From the NCBI GenBank assembly GCA_024681295.1, contig JAILBC010000022.1:1-36318 (forward strand): DNA of 36,318 nucleotides, given 5' to 3'. The translations under genes were made by a program, and so were the position numbers. Positions 1-7,900 of the stretch are shown piece after piece; position 1 is the stretch's first letter; each line of letters opens with the position of its first letter. The notes under the pieces were generated by a model, which saw nothing but the letters and a program-made list of their open reading frames with translations, searched no databases and had not been told where the DNA came from. This stretch comes from Bacteroidales bacterium. Its GTDB lineage: Bacteria > Bacteroidota > Bacteroidia > Bacteroidales > F082.

Positions 1-484
1 CGGCGTTTTCAAACATGCGGGCCGTTTCAGGGACTATGACATCACGAAAAAGGAGTGGGTCTTGCGCGGCGATACGGTGTTTTATGCCCATTGGGAGGAC
101 TTGCAGATGACGCTTGAGTACGACTTGGAGCAAGAACGACAATTTGACTATAAATCATTGGAAAAAGATCAGCTGGTGGAGCATATCGCCAAATTTGTTT
201 CGGGCCTATGGCAGATTCATCCTTTCGGCGAAGGCAACACTCGCACCACGGCCATTTTCACCATCAAATATCTTCGTTCGCTTGGCTTTGATGTGAACAA
301 TGACTTGTTTGAGCAACATTCATGGTATTTCCGCAACACGCTCGTTCGTGCCAACTATCGCAATGTGGCCAAAGGCATCGACTATGAGCCTGCCTTTTTG
401 GAGCGTTTCTTCCGTAATTTGCTTCTCGGAGAGGACAATGCGCTGAAAAACCGCTATATGATGATCAATCCACCCGAGGAATGA
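1..484 (+). CDS. Fic-domain protein (AMPylase/nucleotidyl-transferase fold), 5' end outside window
   Basis: The frame is open from base 2, so the true start lies upstream; the TTG at 62 is only an internal codon. Fic enzymes usually transfer AMP or another phosphate-containing group from a nucleotide to a hydroxyl side chain of a target protein. The catalytic loop HPFGEGNTRTTA is visible at about 211-246. It matches HxFx(D/E)GNxR, with the catalytic His, the metal-binding acidic residue and the GN turn intact, but the last Arg of the classical HxFx(D/E)GNxRxxR motif is Ala. The reading ends at TGA 482-484, just after NPPEE. The bases that follow encode a plausible continuation in another frame, so this is probably the surviving catalytic part of a disrupted gene. 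Fic identity is firm; target and activity are unknown. Confidence 0.85.
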   Translation, partial: GVFKHAGRFRDYDITKKEWVLRGDTVFYAHWEDLQMTLEYDLEQERQFDYKSLEKDQLVEHIAKFVSGLWQIHPFGEGNTRTTAIFTIKYLRSLGFDVNNDLFEQHSWYFRNTLVRANYRNVAKGIDYEPAFLERFFRNLLLGEDNALKNRYMMINPPEE

Positions 485-837
485 AGATGCCAGAAGCAGA
501 ATAGGTAGGGGATAAGAACAGGACAACTACAGGAAAAGCACCCGACAACCTACCCGACAAGTTACCCGACCACCTACCCGACAAGTTAACTCCTAAAAAT
601 CAGAAAATCATTAGTTTAGTGATGGTTGTCGGGTTGAAGGAATTTTCTATAAAGGAAATGCTTGAGCATCTTGGCTTGAAGAATAGGGAGAGTTTTATGG
701 AGGTATATCTCAATCCCGCATTAAAGGAAAAGTTTGTCCGAATGCGCTATCCTGACAAACCTCATCACCCACGGCAAAAATATTTGCTGACGACAAAAGG
801 TACGGTATTGTACAACGAAATCATCTCAAGTCATTGA
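485..837 (+). pseudogene. Frameshifted C-terminal remnant of the Fic gene (linker plus winged-helix-like tail)
   Basis: In the frame starting at 481 the DNA reads KMPEAE, a TAG stop (502-504), then VGDKNRTTTGKA, four PD-(N/K/H)-L repeats and an approximately 80-residue helical tail ending at TGA 835-837. PDKL-type linkers followed by a small winged-helix domain are a familiar tail of Bacteroidetes Fic proteins. The simplest reading is loss of one G near 482 (TGG AAG becoming TGA AG), plus a nonsense change at 502. A GTG at 619 could start a 72-residue peptide from the tail alone, but I see no promoter there. The alternative is a sequencing or assembly error. The stop overlaps the 3' end of the convergent membrane-protein gene. 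Confidence 0.7.
541..588 (+). repeat. Four tandem 12-bp units (PD[N/K/H]L linker repeat)
   Basis: The units CCCGACAACCTA, CCCGACAAGTTA, CCCGACCACCTA and CCCGACAAGTTA follow each other without a gap and encode PDNL-PDKL-PDHL-PDKL in the remnant frame. The 12-bp period keeps the frame, so the repeat number could vary without frameshifting the original protein. It marks the flexible linker between the Fic domain and the C-terminal tail. Confidence 0.85.
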
Positions 838-1127
838 TTTTTTCCTCGATTTTCGACCCACACCCATAGTCGCCACATCAGCCAACCCCAGGCGAAGAAG
901 AGGACGTAGAAAACCCAATGGGGGACGGAGGTCTTGTAAACACCTTCATCGACGATTTCAGCGTATTGCTCAGCAGGGATGTCGGCATAGTAGTAGGCTC
1001 CCGCACCGAAGTCGTACCCTTCGACGAGACCGAGTTGGTTGGCCATGATCCACCCTGCCAAAAACAAAGTGATTACCACCACGATGATGGTAATCACTTT
1101 GAATATTATGTGGTTTCGGTTCATCAT
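831..1127 (-). CDS. Small two-helix inner-membrane protein, function unknown
   Basis: 98 residues. There is a hydrophobic segment at about residues 8-28 (IIFKVITIIVVVITLFLAGW) and a second, Trp-rich one at about 68-90 (VFYVLFFAWGWLMWRLWVWV). Between them lies a 40-residue acidic and Tyr-rich loop containing GAYYYADIPAEQYAEIVDEG. The ATG overlaps the stop of the upstream YeiH-type exporter gene (ATGA, 1124-1127), so the two are probably translationally coupled and the protein may be an accessory subunit of the transporter. I do not recognise the family. The 3' end overlaps the convergent Fic remnant by 7 bases, with no terminator between them. Confidence 0.75.
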   Translation of the reverse strand: MMNRNHIIFKVITIIVVVITLFLAGWIMANQLGLVEGYDFGAGAYYYADIPAEQYAEIVDEGVYKTSVPHWVFYVLFFAWGWLMWRLWVWVENRGKNQ

Positions 1128-2485
1128 TTGAACACTTCCAAGGTGGGAATGTCAAACAGCACGCCCGACAGCAACAGCCATACGGCAAAGAAGGTGAGGG
1201 CGATGTTGAACACCTGTCCCACGATGTAGAGCCATAGCACCTTTCCGCCTTGCATCTGCTTGAAGAGGCTCTTGAAGTTGGTGTCCAAGCCGATGCTCGT
1301 GAAGGCCAGCACAAAAGCCCAACTCTTGTATTGGTCGAGCACGTCATTGATTTTCTTCACTGCCGAAACGCCGTCGAAATCCATACCTTTGGTGAGGGGT
1401 TGGATGACGAAAGATGCGACTAACGAGGCCACGAAGAAGCCGATGATAAACTTCGGGAAGCGTGTCCAGATCTCGCTTGCGCCGACTTTTTGGCTCGGGT
1501 CTTTGTCAACCTTGGTGGCAAAGAAGATGGCCACGAAGAAAGCGATGAAGCCGATGAGTATGTTCTGGATGGACTTGATGAGGACAGCGACTTGTTCGGC
1601 TTCAGGGCCGAGCGCGTTTCCGGCCAATGCCACAGCACCCGTCGAGTCGACAGTGCCGCCGATGAGGGCACCACCCATAATGCTGCTCATCCCTGCCCAT
1701 CGGATAATCATAGGTTCGAACACCATCATCAAGATGGTGAAGATGATGGAGATGCTGATGGCCAGCGAGAGGTCCTCCTTCTTGGCCTTGGCGGCCGCTC
1801 CCGTCGCAATGGCGGCGCTGGTGCCGCACACCGAAGTGGCCGATGCCACCGTGATGACCAAAGGTTTGTTGCCTATTTTCAGCACCTTAGTGCCGAACCA
1901 CCACATGAAGATGATGACAATGGGCGTCACGATCCAAGCGATGCCTAGACCATAAAGGCCTACGTTGACGATGTTGGAAAACAGCACTGAGAAACCCATG
2001 ATGACCAAACCTGTCTTGATGTAGAATTCAGTACGGATGGCAGGTTTTAACCATTCAGGAGTGCCGACGGTGTTGGAGATGAGTAGACCGAGAAGCAGCG
2101 CCCAGAAGGCCCATTCAAGGTACATCTTGAGAGTGTATTCAGCGCTGATCATCCTGACGATGACACAGATAATGAACAGCACGACGAAGGCAGGGATGAA
2201 CTTGCCGACCTTCTCGCCTTGCAACTTAATGCCAATGCCGAATAGGATGCCGAGCACAAGGAAAGTGCGCAGCAACTTGATCCAGAAGGCGCTGTTGAAT
2301 TGGGCAGCCAATGATTTCTTCTCTTCTACGTTCTCCCACCAATGCCAGCTGCCGAACTTTGCGGCATCGAATTTGAATGAATCGGTCAGCACGGCGACGC
2401 AGCCGATGGCAATGACGATGAAGCCTATCCACACGGCCAGCCAGTCTTCCTTTTTCCAAAGGTTGGATACTTTGTTTTCTGACAT
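1124..2485 (-). CDS. YeiH/UPF0324-family putative sulfate exporter
   Basis: 453 residues, with about ten or eleven hydrophobic segments. Family landmarks include the Gly-rich segment with ALLLGLLISN, ASATSVCGTSAAIATG, the GGALIGGTVDSTGAVALAG stretch, and the C-terminal SWAFVLAFTSIGLDT segment. The family (PF03601, YeiH) is annotated as a putative sulfate or organic-anion exporter of the inner membrane; the real substrate is poorly established. The first helix follows a short charged N-terminus (MSENKVSNLWKKEDW). It lies 20 bases downstream of the porin gene and overlaps the small membrane-protein gene by 4 bases, giving a three-gene minus-strand operon. Together they may form an anion route across both membranes; this is inferred from context only. 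Confidence 0.85.
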   Translation of the reverse strand: MSENKVSNLWKKEDWLAVWIGFIVIAIGCVAVLTDSFKFDAAKFGSWHWWENVEEKKSLAAQFNSAFWIKLLRTFLVLGILFGIGIKLQGEKVGKFIPAFVVLFIICVIVRMISAEYTLKMYLEWAFWALLLGLLISNTVGTPEWLKPAIRTEFYIKTGLVIMGFSVLFSNIVNVGLYGLGIAWIVTPIVIIFMWWFGTKVLKIGNKPLVITVASATSVCGTSAAIATGAAAKAKKEDLSLAISISIIFTILMMVFEPMIIRWAGMSSIMGGALIGGTVDSTGAVALAGNALGPEAEQVAVLIKSIQNILIGFIAFFVAIFFATKVDKDPSQKVGASEIWTRFPKFIIGFFVASLVASFVIQPLTKGMDFDGVSAVKKINDVLDQYKSWAFVLAFTSIGLDTNFKSLFKQMQGGKVLWLYIVGQVFNIALTFFAVWLLLSGVLFDIPTLEVFK

Positions 2486-2505
2486 AATGATTCAAGCTTT
2501 ATTGG

Positions 2506-3768
2506 TTAAAACTTATAACTCAAGATGCCAACCACACGGTGTGAGTTATCGCCAGCTTCTTTCTGTACCAGTGAATAGTCAAGTTTGAAGTTCAAGGTTC
2601 TCAGCGGCCAGTAGTTGACGCCGACAGTGTACCAGTTGGTGCCGCCATCGACGATGCTGGCATCTTTGGTGAAGTGTTCATAACGCAGCACGGGCATAAT
2701 CTTCTGTTCACCAGCTTGGAAGTTGTATCCAACTACGCCATAGTAACCGTTGCTGTTGTAATAGACAAGGTCTTCTGGAATAACTGTATTAGACAGACCT
2801 GTTTTGCCGCCGATGTATTCGCCACGAAGAACGAGTTTGCCGTCGTTGTATTGGACACCGGCAGCCCAACGGTTACGAGCGCCGTTGTTTTCTTCATCCT
2901 TGTAATAGTGTCCGTAATAATATGAACCGCTCAAAGTCAGGTCTTTCAGGCCAGGATGCACTTCAAGGCGGCCCACAATGTCCTTGCGGTTGTTGTTGTC
3001 GAGTTGGTTGGCGCCGTTGCCATTGAACACGCCGATGGCGTAATCGACTAGATTATATTTGACGCCTTTGCCGTCTGTAGCTTTGATTGGGAAAAGACTG
3101 CCTGAGGCCATCACACCGAGGTCACGGCCTAGGGCGCCTACACCGCAAACGTCTTTATAACCAACAAGTTGTTGAACAGCCTCACCATAGTCAAAGATCT
3201 CGAGGTTGACGGGGTTGATGGGGCTTTCCAATGTAAACGGAGTTTTGAACTGACCTACTTGGATAGCGAACTCATTGCAGGGCTTGTACTTAACGTAGGC
3301 GTCAACCAACATGGGGCTTCGCACAAAGTCACCCTGGATCTTATAGCTCACTGTACGTAATAGTCTGCCATCAAGCGAAATACGCACACGACGCATTCTC
3401 AATGTATTGTCTTCAAATTCGCCATGGTCATTCAAGTTGGCTTGATACAAGCCTTGAACGAATCCTGTAACTTTGGGCATTTCCAATCCGCCCTTCGGAT
3501 TTTCGGGTTTTTCTTTATCTCCCGGCTTTGTGGGTTTTGCAGGATTAGCAGTACTCTCTGGCTTTGTAGGCTTTGTGGGTTTTGCATTATTTCCTGGCTT
3601 TGCGGGATTGATAGGTTTTTCGGTCTTTCCAGCTTCAACCTTTTCTTTTTTCGGCTTGGCTCCAACATTTGATTTTTGATTTTCCTTGATAGGTTTTACT
3701 TGTGCATTGAGGCACAACGGAATGGCTAATAGGAGCATTCCAATGATGATGCGAAATTTGCGTTTCAT
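2506..3768 (-). CDS. OprP/OprO-type (phosphate-selective porin family) outer-membrane porin with a Lys-Pro-rich linker
   Basis: 420 residues. The signal peptide (about 1-22) ends at LNAQ. An unusual Lys/Pro/Asn-rich stretch follows (about 23-95) with repeated NPAKP and KPTKP motifs. From VTGFVQGLYQANLND onward the protein has the alternating pattern of a beta-barrel (about 98-420), ending in the C-terminal YKF with a terminal aromatic. DNTLRMRRVRISLDGRLL, QVGQFKTPFTLE and the GRLEVHPG segments are typical of PF07396 porins. Such trimeric barrels pass anions (phosphate, polyphosphate) or other small solutes. The -7 element at 3810-3817 sits about 40 bases upstream of the ATG, with an inverted repeat just upstream. 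It is the first gene of the operon with the YeiH-type exporter. The substrate is not known. Confidence 0.85.
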   Translation of the reverse strand: MKRKFRIIIGMLLLAIPLCLNAQVKPIKENQKSNVGAKPKKEKVEAGKTEKPINPAKPGNNAKPTKPTKPESTANPAKPTKPGDKEKPENPKGGLEMPKVTGFVQGLYQANLNDHGEFEDNTLRMRRVRISLDGRLLRTVSYKIQGDFVRSPMLVDAYVKYKPCNEFAIQVGQFKTPFTLESPINPVNLEIFDYGEAVQQLVGYKDVCGVGALGRDLGVMASGSLFPIKATDGKGVKYNLVDYAIGVFNGNGANQLDNNNRKDIVGRLEVHPGLKDLTLSGSYYYGHYYKDEENNGARNRWAAGVQYNDGKLVLRGEYIGGKTGLSNTVIPEDLVYYNSNGYYGVVGYNFQAGEQKIMPVLRYEHFTKDASIVDGGTNWYTVGVNYWPLRTLNFKLDYSLVQKEAGDNSHRVVGILSYKF

Positions 3769-3809
3769 AATAGTTAGAATTTAAACGTTTTCAATTTTCT
3801 TTTGCGCGG

Positions 3810-3817
3810 CAAAAATA
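3810..3817 (-). promoter_or_regulatory. Bacteroidetes -7 promoter element for the porin operon
   Basis: The minus strand reads TATTTTTG, matching TAnnTTTG, about 40 bases before the porin ATG. No clear -33 TTTG is present; an inverted repeat occupies that position instead, which would fit a regulated promoter. Confidence 0.65.
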
Positions 3818-3829
3818 GTAAAAATACCT

Positions 3830-3849
3830 ATAGTAAATATACTTACTAT
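3830..3849. promoter_or_regulatory. Candidate operator: ATAGTAA-N6-TTACTAT inverted repeat
   Basis: A perfect 7-bp inverted repeat with a 6-base spacer begins 12 bases upstream of the porin -7 element, so it covers the -33 region. A further ATAGTAA half-site in direct orientation lies at 3815-3821 and overlaps the -7 element. The geometry fits a dimeric regulator. The region is AT-rich, so chance symmetry cannot be excluded. The cognate regulator is not in the window. Confidence 0.45.
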
Positions 3850-3901
3850 TATTTTTCGAAAAAATAAGGTTGAAGGGGAAGGGAAACCCCATTCAACCTT
3901 A
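3850..3901 (-). terminator. Rho-independent terminator of the prsW-ychF-idi operon
   Basis: Read on the minus strand, AAGGTTGAA-T-GGGG pairs with CCCCTTCAACCTT (13 bp with one bulged T, stem at 3866-3900), followed by ATTTTTTCG. The idi stop codon (3899-3901) overlaps the first base pairs of the stem. Confidence 0.8.
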
Positions 3902-4426
3902 CATTTTACCAAGCAACTCAGCGTGGTGCGTCATTTCCTCAAAGGTAATCTTGAACCACTCAGTGTAATGCTCAGGATGCAAGGCAATGTCTTTAGAGAG
4001 GTCATCTATAGTCATGTATTTCCATGAGGCAACTTCGAGCGTGTTGATTCTGGGAATGTCATCGCTCTGACCTATAAAAACATGGTCGAATTCATGCTCG
4101 ATAAGACCTTGTCCAACAGGAGCCTTATAAATAAAGGTGTAGACTTCATGCATTTCGCAGGTCATGCCCATCTCTTCCATGAGACGCCGTGAAGTGGCTT
4201 CTTCCAAGGTTTCGCCGTCACGTGGATGGCTGCAACAGGTGTTGGTCCACAGACCGGGTGAGTGGTACTTCGACAATGCACGCTGCTGTATGAGGAGCTC
4301 ACCTTTCGAATTGAACAAAAAGATGGAGAAAGCCCTATGGAGATGAGGTTCAATGTGGGCTGCATGTTTTTCCATCAATCCGATGGGGTTGTCTTGCTTG
4401 TCGACGAGGATGACTTGTTCCATCAT
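3899..4426 (-). CDS. idi: Isopentenyl-diphosphate delta-isomerase, type I
   Basis: 175 residues, the normal length for the type I Nudix-fold enzyme. It interconverts IPP and DMAPP in the cytoplasm for isoprenoid synthesis (menaquinone, undecaprenyl phosphate). Visible active-site motifs are NTCCSHP (catalytic Cys65, metal-binding His67), the Nudix-like segment GETLEEATSRRLMEEMGM, and IEHEFDH with the Glu110/Glu112 pair. The ATG overlaps the ychF stop (ATGA at 4423-4426), so translation is probably coupled. A second Met directly follows the first. It is the last gene of a three-gene minus-strand operon, and its stop lies in the terminator stem. Confidence 0.93.
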   Translation of the reverse strand: MMEQVILVDKQDNPIGLMEKHAAHIEPHLHRAFSIFLFNSKGELLIQQRALSKYHSPGLWTNTCCSHPRDGETLEEATSRRLMEEMGMTCEMHEVYTFIYKAPVGQGLIEHEFDHVFIGQSDDIPRINTLEVASWKYMTIDDLSKDIALHPEHYTEWFKITFEEMTHHAELLGKM

Positions 4427-5493
4427 ACGTTGAATCTTATGTTAAGAATGTCACCATCTTGAACGACGTAAGTTTTCCCTTCAACGCGGAACTTTCCGGC
4501 TTCTTTGACTGCGGCCTCCGAGCCATATTTCAGGAAGTCCTCCGTGCTCATCACCTCGGCACGAATGAAGCCGCGTTGCAGGTCACTGTGGATGGCGCCA
4601 GCGGCAATGGGAGCGGTGTCGCCCACATGAATGGTCCAGGCTCTTGTTTCGTCGGGGCCCGTGGTGAAGAACGATTGCAGGTTCAATGTGTGGTATGCGG
4701 TGCGCACCAACTTATTCACGCCAGGCTCGGTTAGGCCGGCATCTTCCATAAAGAGGACGCGGTCGTCGGCGTCGAGTTCGGCGATTTCGGCCTCCAATTT
4801 ACCGGCTATGACCAGCATTTCTTGCCCCTCTTTTAATGCGGCCTTCACAGCATCGGAGTACTTGTTGCCTGTTGTGGCTGAGGTGTCGTCAACATTGCAA
4901 ACATAAATCATGGGCTTGGCCGTCAGCAGCTGGATGTCCTGCACGTATTTCTTGTCTTCCTCGGCCACTTTGGCGTCGCGTGCGTTGCCAAAGTTCTCCA
5001 AAGTCTCCTTGTAAACGCTGAGCACATCGAAGGCTTTCTTGAAGTCTTTTTCGCCGTTTTTCAGCATTTTTTGGGTGCGTTCCAACTTGCGGGTAACCAA
5101 GTCTAAGTCACGTACTTGTAGCTCAAGATCAACGAGTTCCATGTCACGTACTGGGTCGATGCTACCCTCGCTGTGAGGGATGTTGGGATCATCGAAGCAG
5201 CGCAGCACGTGGATGAGGGCATCCATGGTCTGCACCTCGGCAAGGAGTTTGTTACCCACGCCTTGTCCGCCTTTACTCAAGCCAGGTAGGTCGACGATCT
5301 CGACCGTGGCGGGTACAATGCGCTTTGAGTGCGAGATGCTGTCGATCTTCTTCAGACGGTCGTCAACGACTTCGCACATGCCGATGTTCGATTTCGAGGC
5401 AAAGCCAATCTCTGCCTTCGTGTTGGATATGCAGTTGAAAATAGTGGTCTTTCCGGTGCTGGAGAGACCGATGATTCCACAATTCAGTGCCAT
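4423..5493 (-). CDS. ychF: YchF/OLA1-family P-loop ATPase
   Basis: 356 residues, close to the usual 363. YchF is a conserved ribosome-associated P-loop ATPase of the Obg group. Seen here are the P-loop GLSSTGKT (9-16), the DLPGLSKGGQGVGN switch II region (68-80), a central coiled-coil insert (about 130-180), the nucleotide-specificity strand YVCNVDD near 200, and a C-terminal TGS domain (about 275-356) with ETRAWTIH, DLQRGFIRAEV and VQDGDILNIRFNV. The P-loop differs from the usual GLPNVGKS, and switch I (FASKSNIGMCEVVDDRL) differs from the common NFPFCTIEPNVG form. This may be a Bacteroidales variant. It starts 12 bases after the PrsW-like gene and overlaps idi. Confidence 0.9.
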   Translation of the reverse strand: MALNCGIIGLSSTGKTTIFNCISNTKAEIGFASKSNIGMCEVVDDRLKKIDSISHSKRIVPATVEIVDLPGLSKGGQGVGNKLLAEVQTMDALIHVLRCFDDPNIPHSEGSIDPVRDMELVDLELQVRDLDLVTRKLERTQKMLKNGEKDFKKAFDVLSVYKETLENFGNARDAKVAEEDKKYVQDIQLLTAKPMIYVCNVDDTSATTGNKYSDAVKAALKEGQEMLVIAGKLEAEIAELDADDRVLFMEDAGLTEPGVNKLVRTAYHTLNLQSFFTTGPDETRAWTIHVGDTAPIAAGAIHSDLQRGFIRAEVMSTEDFLKYGSEAAVKEAGKFRVEGKTYVVQDGDILNIRFNV

Positions 5494-5505
5494 GGTAAAA
5501 AGTTT

Positions 5506-6225
5506 TTAGTTGGTGTCGTAAGTGTCCTGTGTTGGTGGAACGACGGGATTTTTAAACGGTGAGTTTTCGCGATGTTTGCGGATAGATTTGACACCCACAA
5601 TCCACATGAGGATGTCGAGGCCAATAAACAAAAGAATGAGGATGATGCCAAAGCCACCAGCTACATCGGCAGCCATAAGCAGCCAGTCAAATAGGCCATG
5701 GACGCAGGCCGGCACTAGGACGCTAAGCACGATATAGAAAAGCTTTTGGCCAGGGTTGAACTTGGCAAGTGACAGGAAGTAGCCCATGAGGACACCGAAG
5801 AGGAAGTGGCCTGGGACCGAGATGATGGCGCGCACGATGCCCGTGCCGAAGCCGCTCCCGAACACGTAAAGGATGTTCTCAACACAGGCAAAGCCAAGGC
5901 TGACAAAAGTGGCGTATACGATGCCGTCCATGTGCTCGTTGAAGTTCTTGTTCCACCAGATGATGAGGAATAGGATGATAAACTTGCTCAACTCCTCGGG
6001 GAATCCTGCTTCAATGAAGGCGGAGTAAAACACACTGTCAGAATAAAAGACCATATTGGTGACACCAACCAAGAGGAGGGTCAAGGGGATGGATAACATG
6101 CCGGCAAAAAACGCTAAGATGAGCATCCCTGGGGGCTCTTTCTCGTATTTGTCCTGCCTGTTGATAAAAATCATTAACAAGATGACGGGCAGGATTGAAA
6201 TGGCTAGTAGGAGTATGGCTTCCAT
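5506..6225 (-). CDS. PrsW-family intramembrane metalloprotease
   Basis: 239 residues, with about seven or eight hydrophobic helices. The signature residues of the PrsW/CAAX-like protease group are present: PEELSK (Glu77-Glu78), HMDGIVYATFVSLGFACVEN (His99/Asp100 region), VPGHFLFG (His140) and VHGLFDW (His176). PrsW cleaves the anti-sigma factor RsiW in Bacillus; no anti-sigma gene lies nearby here, so the substrate is unknown. The short hydrophilic C-terminal tail (RKHRENSPFKNPVVPPTQDTYDTN) is probably cytoplasmic. It is the first gene of the operon with ychF and idi, preceded by a -7 element at 6259-6266. Confidence 0.85.
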   Translation of the reverse strand: MEAILLLAISILPVILLMIFINRQDKYEKEPPGMLILAFFAGMLSIPLTLLLVGVTNMVFYSDSVFYSAFIEAGFPEELSKFIILFLIIWWNKNFNEHMDGIVYATFVSLGFACVENILYVFGSGFGTGIVRAIISVPGHFLFGVLMGYFLSLAKFNPGQKLFYIVLSVLVPACVHGLFDWLLMAADVAGGFGIILILLFIGLDILMWIVGVKSIRKHRENSPFKNPVVPPTQDTYDTN

Positions 6226-6258
6226 GATGATTCGATTTGATGTTTTCTATTTTTCTGA

Positions 6259-6266
6259 CAAAAATA
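6259..6266 (-). promoter_or_regulatory. -7 promoter element for prsW-ychF-idi
   Basis: The minus strand reads TATTTTTG, about 33 bases before the ATG at 6225. It is divergent from the guaA -7 element, 33 bases away. Confidence 0.65.
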
Positions 6267-6299
6267 AGAATAAAACACAAACGTTTTGATGAAAAAGGC

Positions 6300-6307
6300 T
6301 AATTTTG
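6300..6307 (+). promoter_or_regulatory. -7 promoter element for guaA
   Basis: TAATTTTG matches TAnnTTTG and ends 17 bases before ATG 6325. Its position argues against the in-frame ATG at 6286, which would put the promoter inside the coding region. Confidence 0.65.
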
Positions 6308-6324
6308 CAAAAAAATATTCCGTT

Positions 6325-7899
6325 ATGCAAGAGATGATTCTCATTCTTGACTTCGGTTCACAGGTGACCCAGTTGATTGGCCGTCGCCTTCGTGAACTGA
6401 ACGTCTATTGCGAAATCCATCCGTTTAACAAGATTCCGGTGATTGGCGACAATGTAAAAGGTGTCATCTTGAGTGGCAGCCCGTTTTCGGTTCGCGATCC
6501 TCAAGCACCCTTTGCTGATTTAAGTGATATCAAAGGCAAACTTCCCCTTTTAGGCATTTGCTATGGTGCCCAGTTCATGGCCCATCACTTTGGCGGCGAA
6601 GTCAACGGCTCCATTGCTCGTGAATATGGTCGCGCCATGCTCACTGTGGTGGATACACTGTCACCGCTGTTCAAGGGGGTGAGTAAGACAAGCCAGGTGT
6701 GGATGAGCCACGGCGACACCATCGCCAAGTTGCCCGCCGGCGCAAGGGTCATCGCTTCGACGGACGATGTGGAGAATGCGGCCTACAAGATTGACGGGGA
6801 GGAGACCTACGCGGTGCAGTTCCATCCTGAGGTGTTTCATACCAAGGAGGGCCCGCAAATCCTGGCCAACTTCGCGTTGGGTATCTGTGGCTGCAAAGGC
6901 GACTGGACCCCCGACTCGTTTGTGGAGAACACCGTGACCTCCCTACGTAACCAACTGGGCGACGACAAGGTGATTTTGGGACTCTCAGGCGGCGTCGACA
7001 GTACTGTGGCTGCCGTGTTGCTCAACAAAGCTATTGGAAAAAATTTGACTTGTATCTTCGTCGACAATGGACTGCTCCGCAAGAACGAGTTTGAAGATGT
7101 CCTGGATTCCTATAAAGAGATGGGCCTTAACGTAATTGGCGTTCATGCCGGACCATTATTCCTGAAGAAACTGGAAGGTGTCACCGACCCAGAGGCCAAA
7201 CGTAAAGCCATCGGATCGACGTTCATTGAGGTGTTTGATACCGAAGCACAAAAGATCGAAGGCGCCCGCTGGCTGGCCCAAGGCACCATCTATCCCGATG
7301 TCATTGAGAGTGTGAGCGTCAACGGCCCAAGCTGTAAGATCAAGTCCCACCACAACGTGGGCGGACTCCCCGAGAAGATGAACCTGAAGATTGTGGAGCC
7401 GCTGCGTTCCCTCTTCAAGGACGAGGTGCGCCGTGTTGGCCGTTCCTTGGGCATCAAGCGCGAATTGATAGGTCGTCATCCTTTCCCAGGCCCGAGTTTG
7501 GGCATTCGAATTTTGGGTGAAGTCACAGAAGAAAAGTTACGTATCCTGCGCGATGCCGATGACATTTTCATCAGGGGACTGCGCGAGTGGCCTTGCGAGC
7601 TGCCGAGCGCGTCGTATCCCAATGAGATGGCCGACAACCTCTATGATAGTATCTGGCAGGCAGGGACGATACTGCTTCCAGTGAAGTCGGTCGGCGTGAT
7701 GGGCGACGAACGCAGCTACGAATACACCATCGCCTTGCGTGCAGTGATCTCCACCGATGGCATGACCGCCGACTGGGTGCATCTGCCATACGAGTTCATG
7801 GCAAAAGTGTCAAATGATATAATTAATAAGGTGAAAGGCGTCAATAGGGTGTGTTACGACATTTCGTCGAAACCACCTGCGACGATAGAGTGGGAGTAA
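6325..7899 (+). CDS. guaA: GMP synthase (glutamine-hydrolysing)
   Basis: 524 residues from ATG 6325. It converts XMP, glutamine and ATP to GMP in the cytoplasm, the last step of guanine nucleotide synthesis. The N-terminal class I amidotransferase domain has GICYGAQ with nucleophile Cys79 and QFHPEVFHT with the His/Glu of the triad. The ATP-pyrophosphatase domain has the PP-loop LSGGVDST. The C-terminal dimerisation domain ends in the hallmark [13 protein letters not shown]. The start was chosen because [13 protein letters not shown] is the family N-terminus and a -7 element lies directly upstream; the extra 13 residues from 6286 look untranslated. It is the first gene of a run with the LysM protein and MORN lipoprotein genes. 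Confidence 0.96.
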   Translation: MQEMILILDFGSQVTQLIGRRLRELNVYCEIHPFNKIPVIGDNVKGVILSGSPFSVRDPQAPFADLSDIKGKLPLLGICYGAQFMAHHFGGEVNGSIAREYGRAMLTVVDTLSPLFKGVSKTSQVWMSHGDTIAKLPAGARVIASTDDVENAAYKIDGEETYAVQFHPEVFHTKEGPQILANFALGICGCKGDWTPDSFVENTVTSLRNQLGDDKVILGLSGGVDSTVAAVLLNKAIGKNLTCIFVDNGLLRKNEFEDVLDSYKEMGLNVIGVHAGPLFLKKLEGVTDPEAKRKAIGSTFIEVFDTEAQKIEGARWLAQGTIYPDVIESVSVNGPSCKIKSHHNVGGLPEKMNLKIVEPLRSLFKDEVRRVGRSLGIKRELIGRHPFPGPSLGIRILGEVTEEKLRILRDADDIFIRGLREWPCELPSASYPNEMADNLYDSIWQAGTILLPVKSVGVMGDERSYEYTIALRAVISTDGMTADWVHLPYEFMAKVSNDIINKVKGVNRVCYDISSKPPATIEWE

Positions 7900-7900
7900 C

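Noticed and set aside
1260..1955. 231-codon plus-strand frame opposite the YeiH-type gene
   Set aside because: The minus-strand frame has clear family motifs and membrane helices; the plus frame is its complement.
6286..6324. Longer N-terminus for GuaA
   Set aside because: The -7 promoter box (6300-6307) lies inside it, and the family N-terminus begins at MQEM.
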